From positions 1,922,001-1,986,000 of the forward strand of contig NZ_CP121684.1 of assembly GCF_029760935.1 (NCBI RefSeq): DNA of 64,000 nucleotides, read 5' to 3'. The DNA comes from Lysinibacter sp. HNR (GTDB lineage Bacteria > Actinomycetota > Actinomycetes > Actinomycetales > Microbacteriaceae). The translations under genes and the position numbers were made by a program. How positions within the stretch are numbered: position 1 is the stretch's first letter; the number at the start of each line of letters is the position of its first letter. The notes beneath the pieces are model-generated. The model saw only the letters and a list, made by a program, of their open reading frames with translations. It was not told the origin of the DNA and searched no databases. This document shows positions 53,940 to 63,284 of this stretch, in pieces.

Positions 53940-54584
53940 ATGTCGTCTCGCGCGCTTCGTCTTGTTATCGCAGCGTCCATCACGGTTTTTATTGTGGTGG
54001 TCGTTGCGCTAATCGTGGGTCGGGCAACCTCCCCCACGGCAAATGCAACACCCGGAAACCTGAGTGCGGATGCCGGATTCTCTCGTGACATGCAGTTTCA
54101 TCACGATCAGGCCGTAGAGATGGCCCTGATTATCCGTGACAACACCGATGACGAACAGATTCGCAGGCTTGCCTACGATATTGCAACCTCGCAGGCTCAG
54201 CAATCGGGTCAGATGTTTGGCTGGCTCGCCTCGTGGGGTCTCCCCCAAAATTCCTCCCAGCCCCAAATGGAGTGGATGGCAGATTCGGGTCATAAGCACG
54301 ACACAACAACCCTGGTGGGAAGAAACCCAGGTCTTATGCCGGGTATGGCCTCCGCAGCCGAAATCACCGAGCTGACCAACCTGCGCGGTGTGGAGGCAGA
54401 GCGCCTCTTTCTCGATCTGATGATTGAGCACCACCGCGCCGGAGTTGAGATGGCCGAGGCGATTCTTGAGCGCACCCAGACCGAAGTTGTTCGAAACCTG
54501 GCGCAGGCGATCGTTACCGCACAGTCCGGGGAAATCGTCTATATGAACGAACTTCTCGGCGCTCGCTCCGACGCGTCTTTCTGA
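53940..54584 (+). CDS. DUF305 family protein
   Basis: 214 residues. N-terminal membrane anchor/signal (RALRLVIAASITVFIVVVVALIVG), then two DUF305 four-helix halves each with the family motif FSRDMQFHHDQAVEMALII near 50 and FLDLMIEHHRAGVEMAEAIL near 158. The HH-x-x-A-x-x-M-A pattern is His/Met-rich like copper-handling proteins, but metal binding is an inference. Coupled to DUF3105; probably act together at the cell surface. Confidence 0.88.
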   Translation: MSSRALRLVIAASITVFIVVVVALIVGRATSPTANATPGNLSADAGFSRDMQFHHDQAVEMALIIRDNTDDEQIRRLAYDIATSQAQQSGQMFGWLASWGLPQNSSQPQMEWMADSGHKHDTTTLVGRNPGLMPGMASAAEITELTNLRGVEAERLFLDLMIEHHRAGVEMAEAILERTQTEVVRNLAQAIVTAQSGEIVYMNELLGARSDASF

Positions 54585-54596
54585 TCGAGATAAAGA

Positions 54597-55142
54597 CTAT
54601 TCGGTCGAGGCAAGAGCCACCCGGTGTGCTCGCGTATGCTCCAAATAGTTGGCGGAGTTCTCCCGAAGAGAGGCCTTCTCTTCGGAGGTAAGCTCTCGCC
54701 GCACCCGTCCGGGCACCCCGGCAACAAGTGTGCCCGGAGGCACAACCGTTCCAGCAAGAATAAGCGCCCCAGCGGCGATGAGCGATCCCGCTCCGATCAC
54801 AGCACCGTTTAGAATAGTGGCGTTCATGCCAATGAGCGCCCCGTCTTCAACGGTTGCCCCGTGGACCACAGCATTGTGTCCGATGGATACGTCGTTTCCA
54901 ATAAGTACGGGGAACCCACGATCAACATGCATCGCAACTCCGTCTTGCACGTTGCTGCGAGCACCTATACGAATATCCTCATGCTCGGCTCGTAGCGTTG
55001 CGTTGTACCACACGCTCCCCTCTGTGCCGATAAAAACTCTTCCCACCAGCACCGCACCCGGGGCCACCCACGCTCCATCCCCCACCCGGGGCGCAGCTTC
55101 TGTGGAGAGGGCAATAACTCGTGCATCTGCGTGGACACTCAT
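54597..55142 (-). CDS. Gamma-carbonic-anhydrase-like left-handed beta-helix protein
   Basis: 181 residues with hexapeptide repeats (VGDGAWVAPGAVLVGRVFIG etc.). The three family zinc histidines appear to be present: one in VAMHVDRG and two in IGHNAVVHGATV. ATG 55142 has AAGGAG upstream. Members range from carbonic anhydrases to acyl-carrier or carnitine-related (YrdA/PaaY) proteins, so activity is uncertain. Convergent with DUF305. Confidence 0.88.
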   Translation of the reverse strand: MSVHADARVIALSTEAAPRVGDGAWVAPGAVLVGRVFIGTEGSVWYNATLRAEHEDIRIGARSNVQDGVAMHVDRGFPVLIGNDVSIGHNAVVHGATVEDGALIGMNATILNGAVIGAGSLIAAGALILAGTVVPPGTLVAGVPGRVRRELTSEEKASLRENSANYLEHTRAHRVALASTE

Positions 55143-55263
55143 TCAAACTCCTTATGATGTGGACTCTACATAATTTTTACACAGCGGAAGGGGTGTGCAA
55201 AAGGTGTACTCTCCGCATCCAGAGCACGGAAGACCAGAGGGTTTTTCCGCCGTGCCAGCCTCC

Positions 55264-55302
55264 ATGACAGAATAAACTTTTAGCCCTAGTATGAACATAC
55301 TA
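55264..55302 (+). promoter_or_regulatory. Promoter with perfect palindromic operator at a leaderless start
   Basis: ATGACA (55264-55269), 17 bp, TAGTAT (55287-55292). The 16-bp perfect palindrome TAGTATGAACATACTA (55287-55302) covers the -10 box and reaches the A of the start codon at 55302. Transcription would begin at or next to the ATG. A TetR/MarR-like repressor is the likely binder, encoded elsewhere. Confidence 0.65.
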
Positions 55303-57116
55303 TGGTGTCGTCACAGAAGAACCCGGCTGAGAACGTTGCCCCGGTCACCAACCCCATAATGACGCAAAAACAAATAATATTTGTTGTTATCGGGCTGATG
55401 ATGGGAATGTTTCTGAGCGCGCTCGACCAAACGGTTGTGAGCACCTCCATGAGAACTATCGCAGACGATCTTGACGGCCTGAGCCTTCAGGCCTGGGTCA
55501 CAACGGCCTATCTCATCACAAGCACGGTGACCACCCCTATCTACGGCAAGCTTTCGGATATATTTGGGCGCCGCATTTTCTTCATCTTGGCGATTGTTCT
55601 GTTTATTACTGGATCAATTTTGGCGTCTCTCTCGGCAAGCATGTACCAGTTGGCCATTTTTAGGGCATTTCAGGGGATTGGTGCCGGTGGTCTCATGGCC
55701 CTCCCCCTCGCGATCATGGGTGACATCATTGCCCCGCGACAGCGCGCCAAGTACCAGGGTTACTTCTTGGCAATGTACGGGGTCGCCAGCGTTATCGGTC
55801 CGATACTGGGCGGATTGTTTGCAGGAACACCGCATATTTTCGGCATTGCCGGTTGGCGCTGGGTATTTTTAATCAATGTTCCCATCGCGATTGTGGCGAT
55901 CATTGTTGTTATTGCCCTCCTGCGCTACCCCTTTGTGAAACACCAGTCACGGATCGATTGGTGGGGCGCCGCAACCATCGTTATCGGCGTGGTCCCGCTT
56001 CTCCTGGTCGCCGATCAGGGGAGGCTCTGGGGGTGGGGCTCCCCGCTCTCTCTGCTGTGCTACACGATCGCAGTGCTCGGCATCACGGCGTTTATCCTGC
56101 GGGAGAAAAAAGTTGGCGAGAGCGCGCTGATTCCCCTCAAACTTTTCCGTCAGCCCACGTTTCGCATGGCAACCATCATCAGCGTACTGGCCGGGTTTAT
56201 CCTGTTCGGTGCGATGCAATTGGTACCGCTTTATCTACAGATTGTTAACGGATCAACACCCACCCAGGCTGGCCTCCAGATGCTTCCCCTTATTGTGGGA
56301 ATGATGGTGGCCACGATCACCACCGGCCAGATCATTGCCTACACTGGTAAATATCGGGTTTTCCCCATCCTGGGTACTGGAATGGCAAGCCTGGGTTTCG
56401 GAATCTTACTAGCCCTCACCCCCAACCGCCCCCTTCCCATCTTGTTCACAGGGATGGTGTTTGTTGGCCTCGGGCTGGGCCAGCTCATGCAAACGCTCAC
56501 CATCTCCGCACAAAATTCGGTAACCGGCAAAGACATGGGGGTCGCCACGTCCTCGATAACCTTCTTCCGCCAGATGGGGGCAACCCTCGGAACCGCCGTG
56601 ATCTTCTCTGTCATGTTTAGCCGTATGCCCACGACCCTGTCAGAGGCCTTTAAAAACCCCTCTCTGCAGGCCCAGGTTAAAGCGGCAATTGCCGATCCAA
56701 AAGTTACAGAGAACCCGGCCAATGCGGGCATTCTCAAGGTTCTTCGGGAGGCTGAGGAGCAGGGAGGCGGCTCTGTAAGCTCTAGTCTCGACGGTGACAC
56801 CTCATTTCTTACGGGAGCAGATCATCGTCTCGCCGAACCCTTCATCGTGGGCTTTAACCAGGCGGCTCTCACCACTTTTGCCGTGGTTCTGGTTGTTGCC
56901 CTGCTTGCCTTTGTGCTCGCCTGGTTCCTCAAACCGGCTCAGCTTCGCGAGCACTCCTCACTCCAGGAGCAGGTGGATGAGGAAAGAGCAATCTGGGCGG
57001 CACAGGCCGCCGCCGCACACGCGGGCACACCCACAATCGCAGGGCAAGCATCCCCGATTCTCGAACCCGAGGGGCCGGGCAAAGCCTCTGACAAGTCTGA
57101 ACAGGACAGAGCCTAA
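55302..57116 (+). CDS. DHA2-family (14-TMS) multidrug exporter
   Basis: 604 residues. FLSALDQTVVSTSMRTIADDL first helix with the acidic residue, WVTTAYLITSTVTTPIYGKLSDIFGRR motif A, and FRAFQGIGAGGLMALPLAIMGDI motif B with GPILGGLFA motif C mark a proton-driven DHA2 exporter (EmrB/QacA type), 14 membrane segments. C-terminal tail is cytosolic and Ala/Glu-rich. No ribosome binding site precedes the ATG; the promoter lies directly upstream, so the mRNA is probably leaderless and repressor-controlled. Confidence 0.92.
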   Translation: MVSSQKNPAENVAPVTNPIMTQKQIIFVVIGLMMGMFLSALDQTVVSTSMRTIADDLDGLSLQAWVTTAYLITSTVTTPIYGKLSDIFGRRIFFILAIVLFITGSILASLSASMYQLAIFRAFQGIGAGGLMALPLAIMGDIIAPRQRAKYQGYFLAMYGVASVIGPILGGLFAGTPHIFGIAGWRWVFLINVPIAIVAIIVVIALLRYPFVKHQSRIDWWGAATIVIGVVPLLLVADQGRLWGWGSPLSLLCYTIAVLGITAFILREKKVGESALIPLKLFRQPTFRMATIISVLAGFILFGAMQLVPLYLQIVNGSTPTQAGLQMLPLIVGMMVATITTGQIIAYTGKYRVFPILGTGMASLGFGILLALTPNRPLPILFTGMVFVGLGLGQLMQTLTISAQNSVTGKDMGVATSSITFFRQMGATLGTAVIFSVMFSRMPTTLSEAFKNPSLQAQVKAAIADPKVTENPANAGILKVLREAEEQGGGSVSSSLDGDTSFLTGADHRLAEPFIVGFNQAALTTFAVVLVVALLAFVLAWFLKPAQLREHSSLQEQVDEERAIWAAQAAAAHAGTPTIAGQASPILEPEGPGKASDKSEQDRA

Positions 57117-57170
57117 CCCTCCCATTTTTCTGCCCGTATTACCTCCCGACGCTCCCCACCAGAAACGGCC

Positions 57171-58892
57171 TTACTCAAGCGGCGGGGTTCGCGGGGGTAC
57201 CGTGCGGCGGGCGCCTGTTGCCTCAAATGCCGCCGCTATAGCAAGAAGCCGGTTATCATCGTAGGCCCGACCCGCGAAGGTCAAGCCAACCGGCATCCCG
57301 ATATCCCGCATTGTCCCCAATGGAACAGTGACCGTGGGGATGCCCAGGTGCCGCGGAACCAAATTCCCATTTGCCACCCACACACCGTTTAACCAGCCGT
57401 GGTCAGCAGATTTCACGTTGACATCCATGTCTGCTCGGCCCACATCAGCCACGGCAGGAAAGACGATCGCGTGCAGTCCCAGCGTGTCCATCCACTCGTC
57501 AAGGTCTATCCTGCGGGTCTCTTCAAGACCACGAATCCCCTCCTCCAGGTGTGGCATGTCGGCAAGGGACAGAGCACCCTTTTCCCGTATGATGCGGGGA
57601 TAGTGTGCTATATCGTCGCTAGAATCGAGGTAGCGATCTGGCAGCGCCCCCTCCGGGCGCGGAAAAATCGTGGCCCCATCAACATCCACCAGGCTGTGCA
57701 GGCGGGGATCGGCGTTTGCCTGCAGAAAATCTTCCCAGGACCACGCAGCTAGATCGTTCAGTTCCTGGCGGAGGTACTCGGGACTCACAAGACCCCGGGT
57801 GAGAACGGTAGGCGCCCCGGGACGGTCGCCCTCATAACGCGAGACAGCGGGAAAATCCACCGGAACGACCTCTGCCCCAGAGGCCTCGAGGTCACGCCGA
57901 GCGGCTTCCCATAGCTCAATGATTGATGCCCGCGTCTGAATGCGCGTTCCGGTCGGCCCTCCGATACCGGCATTTTGAGCGGTTCCGGCCTCCGGGTCGG
58001 CGTTGATATACATGCGGGGAACACCAATTCTTTTGCCCGCAAGATAGGCCCGAGCCGTTTCCACCGTGTCGGGGGCCAACCCCAGATAGGATTGCGGACG
58101 GATCTCGGAGGCCCGGGGGATCTTAATCCAGGGCTGGGTGCGCCAGAAATCGCCACGGGTCTGCTGATCATCGGCCACGATCACGTCTAACAGTTCGAGT
58201 AGATCACTCATTGTTCTGGTGTGCGGAACCACAACATCCATTGTGGGTACCAGCGGCCAGTTTCCGCGCACCGAAATCACCCCCCGAGAGGGTGTATAAG
58301 CGCAGAGTCCATTGTTCGAGGCCGGGGCTCGCCCGCTCGACCAGGTTTCCTCACCCAGACCAAACGCTGCAAAGCTTGCGGCCGTTGCCGTTCCCGACCC
58401 GTTGGAGGATCCCGACCCGAACGCGGCGGTAAGGTATTCCGCGTTATAGGGACTCTCAGCTCGCCCGTATAACCCACGCTGCATCCCACCATTTGCCATC
58501 GGGGGCATATTGGTGAGGCCAATCAAAATCGCTCCCGCCTCGCGCAGTCGTTCTATGGTGTACGCATCACGCTGAGCAACCAAATTTTTGAAGGCGGGGG
58601 AACCGGCAGCGGCCGTAAGTCCCCGAACGAGGTAGCTATTTTTTGCCGTGTAAGGAATGCCCTCGAGGGGGCCACGCGTTAGGCCGCTCGCACGACGCTT
58701 GTCGGAGGCACGCGCTTCGTTTAGCACGTCAGAGTTCATCACCACCAGGGAGTTCAGCCTTATTCCAGAGAAGTCGTAGGCAGCGATCCGTTTCAGATAG
58801 GCCTGAACGAGCTGTTCGCTCGTCACCACCCCCTCGTTCAGCGCCTCGCGTAGCTGCTGAATTGACGCCTCCACCACGTTAAAGTGCTTCAT
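57171..58892 (-). CDS. Amidase-signature family hydrolase
   Basis: 573 residues. Ser-cisSer-Lys triad region: catalytic Lys in GIPYTAKNSYLV near 85, then FGSGSSNGSGTATAASFAAFGLGEETWSSGRAPA near 158 with the Gly/Ser-rich signature. It cleaves amides of carboxylic acids. The protein is longer than bacterial amidases of the GatA type (about 480-500), mainly in the second half. Substrate unknown; a separate single gene convergent with the exporter. Confidence 0.9.
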   Translation of the reverse strand: MKHFNVVEASIQQLREALNEGVVTSEQLVQAYLKRIAAYDFSGIRLNSLVVMNSDVLNEARASDKRRASGLTRGPLEGIPYTAKNSYLVRGLTAAAGSPAFKNLVAQRDAYTIERLREAGAILIGLTNMPPMANGGMQRGLYGRAESPYNAEYLTAAFGSGSSNGSGTATAASFAAFGLGEETWSSGRAPASNNGLCAYTPSRGVISVRGNWPLVPTMDVVVPHTRTMSDLLELLDVIVADDQQTRGDFWRTQPWIKIPRASEIRPQSYLGLAPDTVETARAYLAGKRIGVPRMYINADPEAGTAQNAGIGGPTGTRIQTRASIIELWEAARRDLEASGAEVVPVDFPAVSRYEGDRPGAPTVLTRGLVSPEYLRQELNDLAAWSWEDFLQANADPRLHSLVDVDGATIFPRPEGALPDRYLDSSDDIAHYPRIIREKGALSLADMPHLEEGIRGLEETRRIDLDEWMDTLGLHAIVFPAVADVGRADMDVNVKSADHGWLNGVWVANGNLVPRHLGIPTVTVPLGTMRDIGMPVGLTFAGRAYDDNRLLAIAAAFEATGARRTVPPRTPPLE

Positions 58893-59169
58893 CTTAGTTG
58901 ACCCTGTTCCTCACTGTTCATCGTTGAATCGATCCGTTCTCTGGCGGATGTATGCCTCGCTTTAAATCCTAGACGAAGACCACGCTACCTCACTTATCAA
59001 TCAGAAGATGTTGAATAAACACACCGTCGCTCTTCACAAAACAAATGATGACCAGTATCCTAAACCTAGTAATTATCTATCTAATAGTTAATTTAAAAAA
59101 ATATCCGTTTCAAACACCAACACAAACTGTGCCTCCTGGCACGGTTACACTACTCAAGGAAGAGACACA

Positions 59170-59661
59170 ATGAAAAAGGTACTCACCGCTATCAGCTCTC
59201 TCGCCGCCGCTCTGGGACTTGCCCTATTACCGTCAACCCCCGTTTTGGCCCTCCCCCACATCACTTTTTCCACCACCACCCACACCGAGTCCCAGCAGGA
59301 GATCAACCGAATCATGGAAATGAACCCCGGTGGAGTTCAAACCGCCTGGAACGAGGTTTCCTGGGACAACGGCGAAATTGTACTCACACTCGCCGAGCGG
59401 AACACCCGGTCGGCCCAGTTTGGGTGCGGCTCCGGCCTCTACTGCGTGTATGCCGAACCCGCCGCTCAGGGAATGCGAATCAATTTCAGCACGTGCAAAA
59501 AGAACAACTCAGTTACCGTTTTACCGAGCGTTCGTTCCATCGTCAACGCCACCGCAAATCGGACGATAACCGCTCACAACGGAAACTCACTCCTTCTGAC
59601 CGTATTTGCCGGGAGCCTCAAGAACACAACCTCAAAGGTGACAACGGTGAGTTGCTCATAA
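59170..59661 (+). CDS. Secreted Cys-containing protein, peptidase-inhibitor/crystallin-like
   Basis: 163 residues with a clear signal peptide (MKKVLTAISSLAAALGLALL, cleavage near VLA-LP residue 28) and AAGGAAGAGA ribosome binding site. The mature part has CGSGLYCVYAEPAAQGMRINFSTC, similar to peptidase-inhibitor family I36 / beta-gamma-crystallin-like domains, and a last Cys two residues from the end. Four Cys could form two disulfides. Secreted; may inhibit a protease or bind a metal, unproven. Confidence 0.7.
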   Translation: MKKVLTAISSLAAALGLALLPSTPVLALPHITFSTTTHTESQQEINRIMEMNPGGVQTAWNEVSWDNGEIVLTLAERNTRSAQFGCGSGLYCVYAEPAAQGMRINFSTCKKNNSVTVLPSVRSIVNATANRTITAHNGNSLLLTVFAGSLKNTTSKVTTVSCS

Positions 59662-59673
59662 GCTTTTAAAAAA

Positions 59674-59710
59674 CTGTGGGCGCCGTTCCCACCCGGAACG
59701 ACACCCACAG
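59674..59710 (-). terminator. Bidirectional hairpin terminator
   Basis: CTGTGGG..CGTTCC (from 59674) pairs with GGAACG..CCCACAG (to 59710). On the minus strand a TTTTTAAAAG run follows, ending the small gene at 59725; on the plus strand it closes the secreted-protein gene. Confidence 0.75.
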
Positions 59711-59724
59711 AAACACAGCTGTCT

Positions 59725-59973
59725 CTATTTCTTGTGGCGCCAGGCACCAGCGCCTTCCCCTGAGTCGGGGTCTTTTGCGCCGTCCATCACGGGAAAGATA
59801 CCGTCAACACGATTGGGAGTCTCCGGCGCGGGCTCGTTAGGATCCAAGTGCTCAGGGGTGTGCGGATGGTCAGCCGGATAGTGAATAGGTTCAACCGGAA
59901 TCTCCCGCAAAACCTTTTCTCCGCGTGGTTTGGGTGCTTTCCTATCTGCACTGTGATCATGATTTTTTGTCAT
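59725..59973 (-). CDS. Small hydrophilic protein of unknown function
   Basis: 82 residues from ATG 59973, preceded by GAGGAGAT. Entirely hydrophilic and Pro/His-rich (EPIHYPADHPHTPEHLDPNEP), probably disordered; no Cys, signal or membrane segment. Family not recognised. Flanked by a terminator hairpin. Real gene likely because of its ribosome binding site and separate terminator. Confidence 0.6.
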   Translation of the reverse strand: MTKNHDHSADRKAPKPRGEKVLREIPVEPIHYPADHPHTPEHLDPNEPAPETPNRVDGIFPVMDGAKDPDSGEGAGAWRHKK

Positions 59974-60134
59974 GATTCCCATCTCCTCTGGTTGTTTATC
60001 ATTCGCCTCACCCACAGGCTCCCCCGCTACTATTGAGGAGACCCTACGTGAGCTGCAGCTAACCACAGACTATTGCCCATAGGCCGCTAAGGCAATGTTT
60101 CTGGCAAAAATCGACAGAGGCTCTTTATATCGCC

Positions 60135-60662
60135 CTAGGCAGCAGGCTTATTGTGAACGACCGTGCCCTTGTCCGACCAGGGAAAATCAATCCAACGATC
60201 GGTTTTACGCCACACATAGTTGGGCTGGATAATCGTTCCAGGCTTCGAATAAATCGTTACGCTGCGAACTTCTTCGCAATGAGATCGCAAAAGTTTTACC
60301 ACCAAATCGAGCGTACGTCCCGAATCGGCAACATCATCCACCAGCAAAACACGCTTGCCGGCAAGAGAGCCCGTGTCTAGGAACGGAGGGAGCACCACGG
60401 GGGCAGCCAGGGTCTCCTCAATGTCCGAATAAAACTCAACATTAATTGAGCCGCAGTTTTTGGTACCGAGCGCGTAAGAAATCGCACCCGCGGGGATCAA
60501 ACCACCGCGAGCAATGGCCACAACAACATCAAACTCGTACCCATCCTGGACGATATTCGTCGCAAGCTCGCGAGCGGCAAAGCCAAATTCTTCCCAGCTC
60601 AACACCTCCCGACCCTCATCGTTAACAGTGGGTGATTCAAAGCGAGTGTTATCAGAAGTCAT
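60135..60662 (-). CDS. Phosphoribosyltransferase (xanthine/hypoxanthine type)
   Basis: 175 residues. PRTase fold with VAIARGGLIPAGAISYALG near 50 and the PRPP-binding loop RVLLVDDVADSGRTLDLVV near 105; FPWSDKGTVV at the end resembles XGPRT-type hoods. Transfers a purine base (probably xanthine, guanine or hypoxanthine) onto PRPP in salvage. Base specificity uncertain. Confidence 0.9.
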   Translation of the reverse strand: MTSDNTRFESPTVNDEGREVLSWEEFGFAARELATNIVQDGYEFDVVVAIARGGLIPAGAISYALGTKNCGSINVEFYSDIEETLAAPVVLPPFLDTGSLAGKRVLLVDDVADSGRTLDLVVKLLRSHCEEVRSVTIYSKPGTIIQPNYVWRKTDRWIDFPWSDKGTVVHNKPAA

Positions 60663-60858
60663 CCCTCTAATCTACAGTCACTTCAGTACGAGAAAAACCA
60701 AAATAAAATACTTCGGAATAACCTAGCCGCAATATGGTTAAACTCTGTGGGCATTAAAATGCCGGGCACACCCGTCTTTATAAATTCAACGAATTTTTCT
60801 TCTGACACGGTGGGGGTGTGCTCCTCCCGAGATACAAAAGACAAGAGAGAAACACAAC

Positions 60859-61452
60859 ATGAACGCAGACGCCACGGCTACCCGCAACGCACAGACCAGC
60901 GCACCCATCCTGGGGGTGCTTGCAGAGCGCTGGAGCCCTCGCAGCTTTGACCCGTCCGCAACTATCGACGAGAGCGCCCTCACCTCGGTGCTTGAGGCTG
61001 CTCGTTGGTCTCCTTCCGCGTACAACAGCCAGCCCTGGCGCTACATCGTTGCCCGTCGAGGAAGCGAGACTTTTAACACCATTCTGAGCAACCTCAGCGG
61101 GTGGAACCAGAGCTGGGCGGGTAACGCCTCCGTTCTTATCGTGACAATCGCAACAACCTCCGATGCTGAGGGCACAGAGCTCCAGTGGGCAACCTACGAT
61201 CTCGGACAGGCCTCAGCCCACTTCTCCGTTCAGGCACACCACGAGGGACTCCACGTTCACCAGATGGGCGGGATCATGGCTGACGAACTGCGCAGCGCTT
61301 TCAACCTCCCTAGCAACCAGACCCCCGTAACGGTTCTTGCCCTGGGAACTCTTTCCACCCCCGATAACCTGGCAAACGATGTGCTTCGCGAGCGGGAAAC
61401 TGCTCCCCGCGAGCGTCTCCCCCTCTCCGAAATACTTATCGTCAACGACTAA
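60859..61452 (+). CDS. Nitroreductase-family FMN protein
   Basis: 197 residues. RWSPRSFDPSATIDES near 25, the FMN-contact ARWSPSAYNSQPWRYIVARR near 48 and a central ATYDLGQASAHFSVQAHHEGLHVHQMGGI segment are typical of the short nitroreductase family (YdgI/YfkO-like). NAD(P)H-dependent reduction of nitro or quinone compounds is expected. Single gene with a strong terminator downstream. Confidence 0.9.
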   Translation: MNADATATRNAQTSAPILGVLAERWSPRSFDPSATIDESALTSVLEAARWSPSAYNSQPWRYIVARRGSETFNTILSNLSGWNQSWAGNASVLIVTIATTSDAEGTELQWATYDLGQASAHFSVQAHHEGLHVHQMGGIMADELRSAFNLPSNQTPVTVLALGTLSTPDNLANDVLRERETAPRERLPLSEILIVND

Positions 61453-61522
61453 TTTCACTCATGCCCGACATCGCCGTACCTCGTATAGGTGTTACCGGGT
61501 CATAAAAACTACACTTATAAGC

Positions 61523-61568
61523 GGTCTGGCCGCGCCCTCGGTGAGACGGGCGCGGCCAGACCCTTTTT
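61523..61568 (+). terminator. Rho-independent terminator
   Basis: GGTCTGGCCGCGCCC (61523-61537) and its exact reverse complement (61548-61562) form a 15-bp GC-rich stem with a 10-base loop, followed by CTTTTT. Confidence 0.95.
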
Positions 61569-61601
61569 ATCCCTACTAAAATAGCGCTTAGAACCAAATA
61601 C

Positions 61602-61630
61602 TTTAGCTAGCCTAAAAATAGCTATATACT
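61602..61630 (+). promoter_or_regulatory. Promoter before the second exporter
   Basis: TTTAGC (61602-61607), 17 bp and TATACT (61625-61630). A symmetric TTAGCTAGCCTAA tract overlaps the -35 box. TSS about 30 bp before the ATG at 61667. Confidence 0.5.
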
Positions 61631-61666
61631 GTCGTTTGACCCCAAAAATCATAGAAAGAACTCTGC

Positions 61667-63157
61667 ATGGTTCACACCGATCAACGTCCCAACACCGATA
61701 TCAATGCGGACGATCGACTCTCTCCTCGGGACAGGCTTGTTATCGCCATCCTTCTCGTCTCCACTTTTGTGGTGGTCCTCAACGAGACCATTATGAACAT
61801 CGCGCTCCCCCGACTCATGCAAGATCTGGGGATCACAGCAAGCTACGGACAATGGCTCACAACAGCTTTTCTTCTCACAACCGCTGTGGTGATCCCCGTC
61901 ACCGGTTTAATGCTCAAAAAATTTAACACCAGGCCCGTGTTCATCACCTCAATGACCCTCTTTAGCCTAGGTACCCTCATCAGCGCCACATCGTTGGGCT
62001 TTCCCATGCTGCTCGCGGGCCGCATCGTTCAAGCCGGCGGAACCGCGATCATGATGCCCCTACTCATGACAACCGTCATGACCCTGGTTCCCCCAGCATC
62101 TCGTGGAAAGCTCATGGGAAGCATCACAATTGTCATCTCAGTGGCGCCCGCGCTCGGCCCCACCGTATCGGGAATTATCCTGAACTATCTCGGGTGGCGA
62201 TGGCTCTTTTGGCTTGTTCTTCCCATCGCACTCGCAGCTCTCATTTTTGGTTCCCTGCGCATACTCAACGTGACACAAACAGAAAAAGTACCCGTCGATA
62301 TCCTCTCAATCGTCCTCTCTGCGGTCGCGTTTGGCGGTCTGGTTTACGGCCTTAGCTCCTTTGGCGAATCCGCTACTGGAACATCACTGGTTGCCCCCTG
62401 GATACCGCTATCGATCGGCGCCCTCACCATGGTGGTCTTCATCATGCGGCAGCTCTCCCTGCAAAAAAAGGACAGCGCCCTGCTTGACCTACGCACGTTC
62501 AGTTCCCGTATGTTCAGCCTCTCAATTATCATGATGGCAATCAGTATGATCGCGCTGTTCGGGACGGTTATCCTTCTTCCCATCTACATGCAGAATGTGC
62601 TCGGCCTTGAACCCGTAGCCGCCGGAGCGCTCCTCCTCCCCGGTGGTCTCATCATGGGGCTACTCGGCCCCATAGTTGGGCGCATCTACGATAAAAAAGG
62701 CCCCCGAGTGTTACTGATTCCCGGTGCAAGCATCGTGAGTGCTGTGTTGTGGGGAATGACCACGCTGAACGAAACTACTCCAATCTGGTGGGTTCTCACA
62801 CTGCACATAAGCCTCAGTATTGGACTCGCCCTCATGTTCACCCCGCTTTTTACCACGGGCCTCGGATCGGTAAAGCCAGCTCTCTACTCATATGGCAGTG
62901 CGATCTTTGGCACTGTACAGCAGGTTGCGGGTGCTGCAGGAACCGCGCTCTTTATCACCGTCATGACCCTACAGGCGGCAAACCTCCATGCCTCAGGATC
63001 CGAAACGGTGCACGCAACGGCCGGCGGCATTCACGCCGCCTTCATGTACGGTGGCGTACTATCACTTTTTGCTCTCGCTACAGCATTCTTTATCAGAAAA
63101 CCCGATACCGTTGAAACAGAGGGAAAAGACTTAGCTGAGGAAGTACTTCCCAGCTAA
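61667..63157 (+). CDS. DHA2-family drug exporter (LmrB-like)
   Basis: 496 residues, 14 membrane segments. TFVVVLNETIMNIALPRLMQDLG first helix, WLTTAFLLTTAVVIPVTG, RIVQAGGTAIMMPLLMTTVM motif, and APALGPTVSGIILNYLGWRWLF motif C place it in the DHA2 group close to LmrB/MDR lincomycin-type exporters. ATG 61667 with GAAAG upstream. An Lrp-family regulator follows on the same strand and may control it. Confidence 0.92.
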   Translation: MVHTDQRPNTDINADDRLSPRDRLVIAILLVSTFVVVLNETIMNIALPRLMQDLGITASYGQWLTTAFLLTTAVVIPVTGLMLKKFNTRPVFITSMTLFSLGTLISATSLGFPMLLAGRIVQAGGTAIMMPLLMTTVMTLVPPASRGKLMGSITIVISVAPALGPTVSGIILNYLGWRWLFWLVLPIALAALIFGSLRILNVTQTEKVPVDILSIVLSAVAFGGLVYGLSSFGESATGTSLVAPWIPLSIGALTMVVFIMRQLSLQKKDSALLDLRTFSSRMFSLSIIMMAISMIALFGTVILLPIYMQNVLGLEPVAAGALLLPGGLIMGLLGPIVGRIYDKKGPRVLLIPGASIVSAVLWGMTTLNETTPIWWVLTLHISLSIGLALMFTPLFTTGLGSVKPALYSYGSAIFGTVQQVAGAAGTALFITVMTLQAANLHASGSETVHATAGGIHAAFMYGGVLSLFALATAFFIRKPDTVETEGKDLAEEVLPS

Positions 63158-63284
63158 AGAAAACGCCTCAACAGACGATCACGCAAATTCTATATACAAT
63201 TACGGAATCTGCGATAAAAAGGGCACACACATTCCCTTGCCACAATATATACTGACCGCAACGATAAGAAAGAAACGGACCACT

